Under the pieces are notes generated by a model, which did not search any database, was not told the DNA's origin, and saw only the letters and a program-made list of their open reading frames with translations. Below are positions 1 to 10,599 of a stretch of 64,000 bases of DNA, in pieces. The DNA comes from Typhlomys cinereus (lineage: Eukaryota > Chordata > Mammalia > Rodentia > Platacanthomyidae), in assembly GCA_023101885.1 (NCBI GenBank), contig JALPQD010000637.1:371508-435507 (forward strand), written 5' to 3'. Every line of letters starts with the position of its first letter. Positions within the stretch are counted from its first letter, which is position 1. A program made the translations under genes and the position numbers.

Positions 1-1067
1 GCTGTAGATGTGCTTGCTTGTGACCAAGGGAACAAAGCGGCAACATGTAGGATGCCATTCATAGTGGCATCGCATACTATATAAGGGCACTCTATCACTT
101 GATGTAACTCTGAGCTTTATAAAATTCTTCTGTAGCACAAAATGATGCAGTCTCTGTTACCGAGTGGGTGGAGAAGGAGTCTATGTCTAGTACTCATGTT
201 TCACGGTGCTCACAACAATGCGGGAATGGCTGGGCAAGAAGAAGCCAGACAGGCCCCTCGTGGACCCCAAAAATCATGAGGCTGGGGCCAGGAGCCAAGA
301 TAGAAAAGTCAACAAAACATTTCAACAACTTCACACACATAAAACAGGATCATAAACGAGGTGAACATGACCAGTACCCCCAACAGCGAGAAGGTGGCCT
401 CTGTCTCCCCTTCTTCTTCTTGAATCTCTCAAGAATGCATCTCACTGGCAAAGTGTAGGATATTCTACTTGGGTGAATGGGGGATTTTAGTTTCAACTGT
501 CGAGTTCCTGTCTCCAAAGACAAATTCACCAAAGTTCACCAGTGTGACTCATTGCAAATAGCCTGGGCAAATGTGATACATACCCCAAATCTGAGGGAAA
601 AGATTAAGATCATTGCTCTTTGCTTTTGACCCCAAGGACTGTGGTATCTTCAACCCGGATGAATCCCAGCTTCTTGTATCTTCCAAGGGAAGTCATGCCA
701 CCTTTGTGGAAAGCTATGGTTGACAACAGGGCTCTCTCTTTCCTGACGTCTGCTTAGCAATCACCTAAGCTGCTTCTGTGAACTCACATTTCTCATGTGG
801 GAAAATAGTGAAATGTCAGCAGCGCTTCTCCTCCCAAGACTGACCAACTCCTAGCTCACCAAGTGGTTCTTGTTTCGGATGCCCCACCAGCAGTATATGA
901 TGCTTTAAGACGGAACACCATGGATGCAGATGCTAGGTTAACAACGCACTGCCTGAAGCTACTGTCTAAGTAGGACTTATATTAAGTCGACCTCAAAGAA
1001 GAACAGAAAAAAGATTATTTTGTGACTCTCCATGGCGGTTCTGAAGCAGTATTTGGTGCCTTTTCTG
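1..1067. other. Unassigned sequence, no recognisable gene or repeat
   Basis: Mixed-composition sequence with only short chance open frames. Some stretches (about 220-720) read for a while in one frame with few stops, so a decayed retrocopy is possible, but I cannot match it to a known protein. It ends where LTR homology starts at about 1068. Confidence 0.4.
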
Positions 1068-1369
1068 TAAAGGGAGGTTTATTCAGCTTACGGTTCCAGA
1101 GGGAAGGTACAGTCTCTCAAAGCAGAGAGCAGAGGTGGCATGACTGGCTGGCCAAAGCTGGAGGAGGCTAAGTCACCGCAGACATCTTGGAGGCTGAGAG
1201 CTGCAGACTGCTTGCAGTAAAGGCAGCCTTCTCCTGGAGGTAGATGGGACTAATCCACCTCAAGGCCCACCCCTTGTGACTGCCTTCCTCCAGCAAGGCT
1301 CTACCTCTCAAGGTGCCATGACCTTGCCAAACACATGAGACTGTGGGGGACACATTTCAAACCATGACA
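1068..1369 (-). repeat. 3' LTR of the MaLR provirus, truncated at its outer end
   Basis: It aligns by eye with the complete LTR at 18289-18645 from the AATAAA-like area to the TG terminus (complement of CA at 1369). The outermost ~55 bp present in the full LTR are missing before 1068. Confidence 0.75.
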
Positions 1370-2817
1370 TTCTACCCCTAGCCCCCACAAACTCATTGCC
1401 ATCTCATTATGCAAACCATACTCAGTCCAACTTTAAAAGTCTTCATAGACTACAATGGTAGTCCCAAAAGTCCAAAGTCCAAAGCCTCCTGTAAAATCAA
1501 AATACAAGTTACATACTTCCAACATACAATGGCACAGAATACATACTCTCATTCCAAAAGGAAGGAATGGGGGCATATCCAGGAAAGATTGGTCCATAAC
1601 AAGACCGAAAACCAGCAGGACAAACTCCAAATCTTGTAGCTCCAAGTCCAACAGGTGAGCCTCTTGTTGAAATCCTCTCAGTTCCAAAGGACCTAGGTTC
1701 CACCCCTCCAATGTAGCTGCCCATAGAATACATTGGTCTCTTGAGCTGACTCCTCCCAGAGTATACAACTCTCCTTAGCAAGTGTCCCACATTGTGTCTG
1801 GAATCTCTAATATCTTTACTTCTCAATGGCAAACCAGGCTTTAACTCCACAGCACAGACTGCCCTTCTTGGGCCTCTAAACTGTAGGCTTCTTGCCTCAT
1901 GATGCCTGGATTCTGCCAATTTTTGAAATCTTGGAGGAGGACTCCATGATCTCCTTCCTCTTGCATCACTGATGCCTCTAAAACCAGAACCACGTGGACG
2001 ACTTTGCCAAGACTGGCCCCCTTGAATCACTGCTTCTCTATGCTGGCCATGTCTTTCACTCCTGGGCAGTTGCTTGTAAGAGAAACCAACTCTTGCTTTG
2101 GAACTCCACCCTTTAGCTCCAGTCTTCTGAAAGGATTTGCATTCTTATGGGTGGGAGCCTTCTCTGAGGATCTTGCCCTCAAGCTAGGGCCTCTCCTTCA
2201 AATTAAGAGCAGGCTTTGATTTACAAATGGAGCTAATCTCTTCAACAGCCATTTTGTTTTCTGCTTCTTCCTGGTTCAACTCTTAAGTTTGCCATTGTAT
2301 TTTTCTTCATTGGATCTTACAGTTTTTGCTTCTTTCTGCCTGATTCTTTGCTCTTTTTCATAACTTTGAAGACAACTAAAAAGTAGCCACATTGTCAAGA
2401 CTACATTGCTTTGAAATTTCCTTCGCCAAGCACTCCAGCTTAATTTCAGGCAAACTTTCAGGATGAGGGCAAAACTTCACTAAACTCTTGGCCAACACAT
2501 GGCTCCATGTGTCACTCGTCCAGTTGCAAACACAGTCTCTGTTCCCCTCTGGACCATCACAAGCCGGGCTTCCACTGTCTGCGTCTCTCACAGCATTGCT
2601 CTCCTCTGAGCTCTCACAAGAAAGATCCCTTTGGCCCAACCGCCAAGACACAAAGAACTTTCCCAGCACAAAGCCCCAAAGTTCTCCGTATTTCTCCCAA
2701 CAAACAGTTCCAAAGGGACGCTAGCCACATCACAGCATTGGCCATGCTTCTGGGTACCAACTTTTCTCAGCTTCACAAACAACTTCACTTTGTGGCTGTT
2801 TTTAATCTCACAGCAAT

Positions 2818-2836
2818 ACCCCACTACCCGGTACCA
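2818..2836 (-). other. tRNA-Leu-type primer-binding site
   Basis: On the minus strand the sequence starts TGGTACC and ends AGTGGGGT. It lies 5 nt inside the LTR edge at 2842. This matches the tRNA-Leu 3' end used by ERVL/MaLR elements. The same site with the same 5-nt spacing occurs at 27330-27347. Confidence 0.65.
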
Positions 2837-2841
2837 ATTTC

Positions 2842-3041
2842 TGTATCAGTTACTCTTAATTATTGCTGTGAGAGAACACTCAAAGTGGATCAACTTAAGG
2901 AAGAAAGGGAGGTTTATTCAGCTTACGGTTCCAGAGGGAAGGTACAGTCTCTCAAAGCAGAGGTGGCATGGCTGGCTGGCCAAAGCTGGAGGAGGCTAAG
3001 TCACCGCAGACATCTTGGAGGCTGAGAGCTGCAGACTGCTT
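2842..3041 (-). repeat. 5' LTR of the MaLR provirus, partial
   Basis: The inner ~200 bp match the LTR at 1068-1369 and 18289-18645 closely. Homology stops after GCAGACTGCTT, and unrelated sequence follows. Confidence 0.75.
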
Positions 3042-4404
3042 CTTCTGTAGTTACTTTGCTTTTATAACCTCTTTTGCTTCCCTGTTTCTTTTTGGCGATT
3101 CAGAAAACTCTAAGCACTGAGGCTGTCCTAACTGTGATCAAACAGCAAATGTCAAACTGAAAAATGTCAGATTTATATCTTATTGACAATCGTCCATTTT
3201 TCCTTGCTGGATTGTGGCTTTCCCCCGACAGTCTACATGTTAAGTAGGCCAGGAACCATGTTTGGGGACATTACTGCTGGGGTGGCTAAGACACATATTA
3301 GGATCTCCTTCCAAGATCCTGGAATACAATCGTTATGGTCAGTGGTTCTCCAAGTGTCCTCATCTGAAGGTTCACTGAGAAAGAGAAATAACCTAATATA
3401 TCAATGTTCTCCCAGTGGCCTCTTGGGATATGTCTCTGTATAGTACGCTCATTCGATTCTGCCAAGCCAAATGTTCAGAAAAGTGCTCGTTCCTACACCG
3501 TAGCTGAGAATCGCTGTTGTAGGAAGAACTTGCCCCTTTTCTCAGTAACTTTTAGTGAGACAGAATGCCTGACAATTTTTAGTATCCAAGTGGTGTAAAT
3601 TCTGTGAATTCAGCACGTTTAATCTAAATTACTCACTGATCTTGCTTTCAATGCCAGTTTCACACACCACCAACTCACAAATCATATAAAGTACAATAGT
3701 AATGGATATTCACACGACAGAGCATTATTACCTTGGTAATTTACTGTAGAGCAGCGGGAATTTGAGTTATCTTTTTCCAGGGATCTTCTTAACCTGCATG
3801 CTGTATATTTTCATTTCTCTTTGTTCTTCTTTTCTGGCATTTTCTGCTGTGATTAATTTTTTTCTTCATAATGGAATTTGTATTGAAAAAATAAATGACC
3901 TGTTATTTTTTCCAAAACCTTTTTTTCTAATCCCTATAACCTGTAAAAGGTTGCCAAGAGTCCAGTCAGCAAAAATAAATATAAATGAAAAAACTTCATT
4001 TGTAGTACTACCTTAGTAAAAGTAACAAAATATGAAAAAGAAACATATATTTTGTTATGCTTTTGAAGCAAAAAACCTCTCAAGTCATTTCTGCTAATTA
4101 TGATGTTTTTTTCTTCCCAGATAAATGAACAAAACTATAATCCCAAGTACGGAAAGTCCCTTGGAAAATTTCAGTAATATGTCACCATTAAAAAATTGAT
4201 ACATTACCAGGATCAGCGATTATACCATTGTTTTTTCCCACTGCCCACAGATGATGTCCTGGAAAAATCAGCAGCTCAACACTTGTGACTCTACGTCCAG
4301 AAGTCAGAGTTCAAACTTACTTTTAATTCCTCAGTTGTAGTGAGTGCAAAGCTATTGAGAAGTATTCTCTTCATCTTTCAAGAAAACAAATCACGGTTCA
4401 CAGA
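3042..4404. other. AT-rich unassigned sequence
   Basis: No gene is seen. CAGTGGTTCTCCAAGTG at 3340-3356 resembles the terminal inverted repeat of MER5-type hAT-Charlie elements. No matching far end was found, so it is not called. Confidence 0.35.
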
Positions 4405-4815
4405 TGGTTCACAGATGGAGGTCAGAGGACAACTTTCAGAAGTCAGTTCTCTCCTTCCATCATGTGGGCTTCTGATGAGCAAACTCAACTCTCCAGGCTT
4501 ATTTTGTTTAATTAATTAATATTTTGTATATGTGTGTGTGTGTGTGGTGCTTCAGAGAACGCTGTATGCCCCTGTAGAGAACCAAGGGTGACTTTGGGAA
4601 TCATCTTTTTTGCTTCACTCTGGGATTCTGCAGGCTTTGCCCACCAAGGCTGGAAGTGCAGGCCACCGCTGTTCTGCCTGGCATTTTTTGCATGGCATCT
4701 GGGATCTGAACTCAGGACCTTCTGCTTTTGAGGCGTCTCCCCAGCCCCAGGTCTCCAGCTTTATGAACAGGGTGTTATCTGCTGAGCTAGCTCCCTGCCC
4801 GCATCCTTGAAGACA
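4405..4815 (-). repeat. Old RSINE1/B4-like SINE, split by a younger SINE
   Basis: 4405-4502 contains the antisense motif GAGGTCAGAGGACAACTT and CAGTTCTCTCCTTCCA typical of this rodent SINE class. The rest (4752-4815) ends in CTGAGCTAGCTCCCTGCCC, the reverse of a degenerate tRNA-like head. A second SINE sits between them. Confidence 0.6.
4503..4751 (-). mobile_element. Lineage-specific tRNA-derived SINE
   Basis: Antisense copy: a (TG)n/T-rich tail, then a GGGATCTGAACTCAGGACC box-B-type motif, ending CCCCAGCCCC. It is bounded by TCTCCAGGCTTAT (4490-4502) and TCTCCAGCTTTAT (4752-4764), an 11/13 target duplication inside the older SINE. Confidence 0.75.
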
Positions 4816-5455
4816 TGTAAATGGCATCCATGTTTAAGAATGCCACATCATTTGCACTTGCATTTTTCAATTGTGTCCTGGGGCAGGACCAGGGGATTGT
4901 GAAAATGTTTGTGAAGGAGAAAAACCTGTAAGACAAGGTAAGTGAAAAAAGCTATTAAAATGATAAACACTGATTTCAGAGAGACAGAGGAGCTTCAGGC
5001 TCCCAAGTGTGGATGGAATCTGTGAAGTCAGGACAGATGATTGCAAAGTGAGGGAGTTAAGACATTCAGTTTTTACCAGTGGAGAGAGACAAGACATAAG
5101 CCAAGTGATGAGTGACTTGCATAGTCACTTATAATTTAAATTTAAAATTACATTTACATTTAAAAAAGAAGACTTCTTCCTTCCATTCTGCAAACACCAG
5201 GCATGTATATATGATGGTCTGAGTTTATGATCTAGACAGTGAAACTAATTTTCAGGACATGTTCTGTCCATTACAAACTCCACATCTATCATTATTTCAT
5301 TCAGGGAAAGAACACAAAGAAGACTTGCAAAATTTTTAATCCAAAACCAAAGACCAGTGCCTTGGCTCTGGCATATGAACACATCCCATTTCAAAGAGAA
5401 GAAGCTCGAACTGATTTTCACGTAGTCACTTTTTCTGTAAAGATACTCATGGTGG
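4816..5455. other. Unassigned sequence
   Basis: AT-rich with short chance frames only. No repeat family or gene is recognised. Confidence 0.4.
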
Positions 5456-5755
5456 CTATAGCAGTTACTCTTACTGGTTGCTGTGAGACACCACTCAAAG
5501 TCAAGCAACTTAAGGGGGAAAGAGAGATTTATTCGGCTCATGATTCTAAAGGGGCCGTGCGGTCCTTCATGGCTGATTGGCAGAAGCTGGAGGCGGTCTC
5601 AGTCATGCTATCCAGGAGGCCGAAAGCTGCAAAACTGTCAACTGTAAGAGCAGGCTTCCCTTGGAAGGAGGGTGGAGTTAATCTTGTGACCGGCTTCCTC
5701 CAGCAAGGCTCCACCTCTTAAAGGTGCCATGACCTTCCCAAACAACTAAAGATCC
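5456..5755 (-). repeat. ORR1-like MaLR LTR, diverged
   Basis: It contains antisense GCAGTTACTCTTACTGGTTG, CAAGCAACTTAAGGG, a TTTATTCGGCTCATGATTC block and TCCTCCAGCAAGGCTCCACC, in the same order as the LTR at 18289-18645. It is shorter and more diverged, and no clear target duplication is visible. Confidence 0.7.
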
Positions 5756-6059
5756 AAACATTTTCAATCTGAATATTTGATCGTTCTCTTTTGTCAACAC
5801 TTCTCTGGACTTGGCATCCTTCTCCCTCGTCCTGTACCGATGCACGTGGATTCTCAGCACTCAGATCCTTTGCTGGGAGGGGAGTGAGAGCAGCGTCTGA
5901 TGCTATGACCTTGCTTTGGGCAGGTCCTGGAGATTTTTAAGATACGCAGTGCCCTGTTACTCCTGTTTCGTCATGATAACTGCTTTTAATTTCCCCCTTT
6001 GTCTTAAATTATTTGGGACAATATTTAATCACTTGATTTTAAAATTTATTATTATTAAC
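5756..6059. other. Unassigned sequence
   Basis: Nothing recognised. Confidence 0.4.
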
Positions 6060-6346
6060 TTTAACTATTATTTATTTTGTGTGTGTGTGTGTGTGTGTAT
6101 ATATACCAGAGGGTACTGTGTGTCTTTGTGGAAGACTAAGGGTGAATCCCTTGATTTGGGAACCATCCTGGATTGCGTCTACCTCGTTTTTGCTTTGCTC
6201 TGTGATTTCCTAGGCTCTGTCCACCAGGGCAGGATTGCAGGCCAGTATCGTTTCCATCATGCGGTTTTATGTGGAACCTGGGATCTGAACTCAGGACCTT
6301 CTGTTTTCAAAGCAGAGTCTTAACTCCTGAGCCATCTCTCCAATCC
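6060..6346 (-). mobile_element. Lineage-specific tRNA-derived SINE
   Basis: (TG)n tail, then AGAGGGTACTGTGTGTC, then GGGATCTGAACTCAGGACC, ending GCCATCTCTCCAATCC. This is the same module order as the copies at 21395 (+) and 29737 (-). The outer A-rich tail is indistinct, so the left edge is approximate. Confidence 0.75.
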
Positions 6347-6649
6347 TCAGTTAGTTTTTTAAATACCCCTTTCACAAATGACTCTAGTTTTCTTACCTCC
6401 TGGCCAGAGAATCAGACTTCCTACAGCTGTTTACTCTTCCTATCTCGCTTTCAGAAGCTGCCGTGTCTGAGATAAGCCAGAGGATGTCCTTACCCTTGGG
6501 GCTGTTTGAACCTGAACCATGATCACGTTTTCAGTTCTTGGTCCCCGGCTGGAGGATGGTCATGTTGCCCCTCACCCCTGTCTAGCTCCCCCTGCTTCCT
6601 GGTCCAATGTATGCTTCCACATCTTGTCTCTCGGGCTCCACCACACCTG

Positions 6650-6826
6650 CCCCATGGGCTGAAGCTTCTGATCCTGCTGCCTTCACCTCCCAAGCACTCG
6701 GATGACAGACACGTGCTACCGTTCCTGGTTTATTTGGTGGTAGGAATCAAACTCAGAGCTTTGTGCACGCTGGGCAAGTAGTCTACCTACTAAGCATTTA
6801 ATAAGCATGTTCCCCAGCAACCCCAG
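6650..6826 (-). repeat. B4-like SINE remnant
   Basis: The antisense order is a B1-like part (CCTCCCAAGCACTCGGATGA, GACACGTGCTACCG) followed by an ID-like part (GGAATCAAACTCAGAGC, CTGGGCAAGTAGTCTACC). That is the fused B1+ID structure of B4. Confidence 0.55.
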
Positions 6827-7094
6827 GAAGGGTCCCCATTCTACACACGAAGAAATTAGCCTCAAACAGTTAGGCAATCCCCCTGTAATTTTAAGTTACT
6901 TCTTTCTCCCCTCAAACTCCAGGTCCTGAGAATCATCTGGGTCAACTCCCAGCCAGCTGTGTCCTGTGGGTTCAAGGTCATCCTCTGTTGCTGAGTATTC
7001 AATTTTAGCGGTTTCAACAGGGATCCTTACCTGGACCAGAGGTGCATTCTGTCTACTAGCGCTTAAATCAGGTCTACACCTACCATCCACCAGT

Positions 7095-7515
7095 TGTTAT
7101 TGCCGAATCCCCCGGGCCAGCCAGGGAAAGGAGGGAGAAACGGCAGGGCCTTGGGCCAGGGGGCAAGTCGGTGATGGGGTCTCCACCCAGACCCCAGGAG
7201 TCAGGTGAGAAGCAGCAGGCAGAGGATGAGTTGGCTGCAGACTCAGCTTCATTCAGGAAGTGTTTGGGCTTCTATAGGGTCGGGGTCCAATCAGGTGTTG
7301 CCATGCCCTCCACTGGGGGGGACAGCCACCAATCATTTAACCGTTTACTACGTGTCCATTGCAGGGGCAGGTTAGATGGCTGCTTCCTATTGGTTGTTCG
7401 TCCCTCCGCCTGTATGGTTCTCTATTGGGATATGTTCGGGGCATGTCTGTATGTGTCCAGGCTTGTCATAGCCAGGAGCCCGCGCTAGGGCCTCCCTGAA
7501 TTGATAGTGCCACAA
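7095..7515 (-). repeat. Possible ERV LTR with promoter-like elements
   Basis: Read on the minus strand, the segment starts TGTGGCAC and ends AATAACA. It has three CCAAT-box matches in its upstream half (ACCAATAGG, TGATTGGTGG, TGATTGG), then CTATAGAAGCC as a TATA-like box, then a C-rich leader. That is the order of an ERV U3-R-U5. Just downstream lies TGGTGG, which could start a primer-binding site but fits no tRNA I know. There is no second LTR, no clear poly-A signal and no target duplication. A cellular promoter is the alternative. Confidence 0.3.
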
Positions 7516-7542
7516 TCCTCAGCTACTTATGAATGGCTACAT

Positions 7543-7660
7543 AATATATGTGTATATGATGTCCATGCATGTACACATGCATGTATGTATATATGTATAC
7601 ACTCGTATACATGTATATATACATACCTGAATATACATATGTACACGTATATGTATGTAT
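7543..7660. repeat. Alternating TA/TG/CA tract
   Basis: About 118 bp dominated by purine-pyrimidine alternation (TATATG, CATGTA, TACACG). A degenerate dinucleotide satellite. Confidence 0.7.
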
Positions 7661-7750
7661 TGACTAGTGAATTAGGCTACGCAGTGATTGTTGACTGACT
7701 TTCTTCCAGATAAGCTATAATGAATCCCAAACAGTAGTTTTGGTCCTTGA

Positions 7751-7807
7751 GAAAAGAGAGGGAGAGAGAGAGAGGAGAGAGAGAGAGAGAGCAAGTGAGA
7801 AAGAGTG
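7751..7807. repeat. (GA)n microsatellite
   Basis: GAGA tract with a few interruptions. Confidence 0.85.
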
Positions 7808-8315
7808 AGTTCAGATAAATTGGTTTACTTCTATTTGTTTTATGAGCTGTACAGAAATAGAAGTCTGAGTTTAATGAAGTATTTCACACATTTTCTCATA
7901 AGTCTTTCCTGGAAACCCAAGACATCCAGAATTATGATGGGCCGTCAGAAAATGGGAGGACAAGGTTCATTATCCCAGAAATATTACTTTCAATAGGCGG
8001 GCACAAGAGTTGAGGATTTAACTATTTTGATGGTTACTTTGTATTAAATAAGTTAACATGTACTTAAGATCTTGTCACAAATAAAAAAAAATTTTCCCAT
8101 GGTGAGAATCGAGATGAAAGTCCCTTTATTCCCCTTGGTGGATTTTTATCTTTCTGTATTATTACCTGTATTGATTTGGATATAGCTTTAAACCCGGGAT
8201 TAGTTTAGGATTGAATTTCCCATTTCTGGCTTTGATCTGTAGGGTCAATGTATTATTGAATATGTATATAAAATATGCATGCTTTGAGTCTTTGGAAATA
8301 AACCCTTTAGTGGTT
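7808..8315. other. Unassigned AT-rich sequence
   Basis: No gene or repeat family is recognised. Confidence 0.4.
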
Positions 8316-8590
8316 GGAGAGATGGTTTAGTAGGGTGGGAATTCTTAGTGCTACTCAAGCATGCGGATCTGAGTTCAAATCCCAATACCTGTGTAAAAAA
8401 TCAGGTGTGGTGCATGTGCACCCCAGTGTAACCCCAGTGGTGTGTACCTAAGCAGAGACAGGAGAAATCCTGGGGACTGCTAGGTATCAGCCTAGCTCCA
8501 GGTTCAAAAGAACTTATCTTCCAGGAGCGGTTAAGAGAATGGTAGAGCAGGACACCCACCTCTGCATGTGAGGGTGCATGTGCACCCCGC
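8316..8590 (+). repeat. B3-type SINE, diverged
   Basis: A tRNA-like head (GGTTGGAGAGATGG, GAGTTCAAATCCCAATACC) is followed by a B3-type body (CAGGTGTGGTGC, AGAGACAGGAGAAATCC, GCCTAGCTCCAGG). Many substitutions indicate an old copy. Confidence 0.6.
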
Positions 8591-9288
8591 AAGTAGACCT
8601 TTTATTTTGGAATGATTTTAAAGTTACAGAAAGGTCACACAAGATAGCAGAGGAGAGCTCTAGATATTCCCTCCACTTTCTACCCTTGCAACATCCTGTT
8701 ATGATCTGTTTATGACAACTAAGAAATCAACATTGAGTTGGACTGAATTTCATTGTTTGGACATCCCAAATGTTCCTTTAATGCCTCCCCCACCCACTTT
8801 GGAAACACAGCCCCCGTCTTATTCCATCATCATTTCTTCTCAGTCTCCTCTGCTCTGTGAGCTTTTCCTCCGTTTTCAGGAAGGACCGTGACAATCTCCT
8901 GAGTGCTGGCCAGGTGTTTCGTAGAATAACAGCCCCGGAACTACACAGCGTTTCATCACCGTGACAAACAGCCGGATAGCCAACTTACAAGGAGGAAACA
9001 GAAGCAGCAGCAAAAGCTTGTTGGGGCCGCACTGTCAGAGCCCCCCGACATGAGGGTCGGCCTCAGTGTTCTTGGCTGGGAAACAAGAGAGAAAAGTGCC
9101 AGGCTCCTGTGGTCACGTGGAAGGCACAGTCCCAAAGAGTCGGAGGCCTGCTCGTGAGCCACCACGTCGTCCACGGGTGGCTCTGGGGAGGGTGTGGGTG
9201 CTCAGGGCCCAAGCTGCAGGGTCCCTCAGCGCTGTTTGCCTGTGGTGCTGCCGTTTCCCTGTGAGGTTGCCGGTCGGATGCCAGGCAG
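8591..9288. other. Unassigned sequence with possible LTR debris
   Basis: 8950-9030 (TTTCATCACCGTGACAAACA and following) vaguely resembles the end of an antisense ORR1-type LTR. The rest is unassigned and moderately GC-rich. Confidence 0.3.
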
Positions 9289-9661
9289 TGTCGTGGTTTG
9301 AAGTGCGCGTGGTTCCCACGGGCTCATGTGTTTGAATCTCCAGTCCTTTGGGGAGTCCCGGCACCAGCAGGAGTCAGTCGCAGGGGGCGGGCCTTGAGAT
9401 TGATTAGCTCCATCCTACTTCCCGGAGAGGGCGGCCCTTGCAGTTGCAGTTTTGCATTTCTCAGCCTTCTCGATGGACGTGACTTAGGCCACCTCCAGCT
9501 CCAGCCAGTCAGCCGTGCCTTTTCCACCTTTTCCACCTTTTACCACCTTAAGGGTCTGTATCTTGCCTCTGGAACCATAAGCTGAATAAATCCCCCTTTC
9601 TCCCTCGAGTTGCTGGACTTCGAATGGTGTCTCGCAGCCACAGGGAAGAGTAACCAGTGCA
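9289..9661 (+). mobile_element. Solo ORR1-like MaLR LTR, sense orientation
   Basis: It starts TGTCGTGGTTTGAA and ends AGTAACCAGTGCA. It has GGGCGGGCCTTGAG, TGGAACCATAAGCTGAATAA near the 3' end, and GAGTTGCTGGACTT, in ORR1 order. Flanks are GGCAG (9284-9288) and GGAAG (9662-9666), a 4/5 match to a 5-bp duplication. It is the only plus-strand MaLR LTR I find here. Confidence 0.75.
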
Positions 9662-9839
9662 GGAAGGAAGACCCCAGAAATGTATGCTGTTCTCATTGGG
9701 CTGCACCTCAGCTGCGTACTGCCAAGTGACACAGCTCTCAGACGTCTCCAGGGCTTTGTTACCTGCCGGCTCCTCCCCCGCCCTCTTCCAAGGTGGTCAG
9801 TGCAGCTGCTGACAAGTAAGAGGACTCAGGCACATTCTG

Positions 9840-9840
9840 G

Positions 9841-9871
<31 letters not shown>

Positions 9872-9883
9872 TACATACATTCA

Positions 9884-9915
<32 letters not shown>

Positions 9916-9933
9916 AAGGGAGAGAGAGAGAGG
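9840..9933. repeat. Compound TA/CA/GA microsatellite
   Basis: Successive (TA)n, (CA)n, (TA)n and (GA)n blocks. Confidence 0.9.
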
Positions 9934-10599
9934 TCTGTAAAGTAGTTGGAGTTCTGCTAAGAGTGGTCTACATTTGCTTACTATGGCCTGATTTTGAGGT
10001 CTTTTCCAGTCTGTTACTGTAGATAACTGTGTACTAGTGCTTCCAGGTTCTTGGTGTCTCTGTAAAGAACTGAAATGAGGTGCACACTGATCACCAGTAG
10101 CAACGAGCCTCCTCTCTAGAGCCAAGAGTTAGCGCAGTCAGCTGGGCTGTCAGGAGTGAAAACAAGTCCCCAAGCGAAGGAGCACTCAAAGCACCCATGT
10201 TATGGCCCTGGGGACAGAGAGCTGGTTCCTAAGGGGTGTGATTCTGATTGACATGTTTAAGAGATAACCTTTCTCTACTGTGCATGGTCTTTCCCATGAT
10301 ACATCTGATTTAATCATATGCACACCCAATTATGCGTAGACATAAGATGGTAAATAAGCGTTTCCCCTAAAATAAATGCAGATAGTAGTTTGCCTTACTG
10401 TGCATGTACCCAACATTAGTCTATGCTGAATCAGCCGCTTACTGTACATTTCTGCATGCGTTCTGGAGTATATTCCACTGAAGGGGACTCTTTGATGGTT
10501 GTTAGGGGAAGAGAAAATTATTGTGGGGCATAGGAGCATCTCAACACAATGAGGTCCTGGATGCTGGCTGTGTGTATCCTTAGGAGAGGGGTGTATGTT
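9934..10599. other. Unassigned sequence
   Basis: Includes part of a 137-codon minus-strand frame (10743-10330) with no recognised motif. I treat it as chance. Confidence 0.35.

Larger units (their letters stand above)
1068..3041 (-). mobile_element. ERVL-MaLR (ORR1-like) provirus, both ends truncated
   Basis: Two copies of one LTR sequence flank about 1.47 kb of internal sequence. Read on the minus strand, the order is partial 5' LTR (3041-2842), a 5-nt spacer, a tRNA-Leu-type primer-binding site (2836-2818), non-coding-looking internal sequence, then a 3' LTR (1369-1068). The LTR has the ORR1 layout: a TGTCATGGTTTGAA-type start, a GAATAAATC-like poly-A region and a final GTAACT...ACA. The internal region has a 173-codon minus-strand frame (2030-1509) with no motif I recognise. 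MaLR internals usually lack pol, so this was probably a non-autonomous element mobilised by ERVL. Both outer LTR ends are missing, so no target duplication can be seen. Confidence 0.75.

Noticed and set aside
220..740. Possible processed pseudogene
   Set aside because: Some frames are fairly open, but I could not match any protein and saw no poly-A or flanking repeats.
1509..2030. 173-codon minus-strand Arg/Ser/Gly-rich frame
   Set aside because: It lies in MaLR internal sequence, which is usually non-coding, and no gag motif is recognisable.
3340..3356. MER5-type hAT terminal inverted repeat
   Set aside because: Only one end is seen. No matching inverted end or 8-bp duplication was found.
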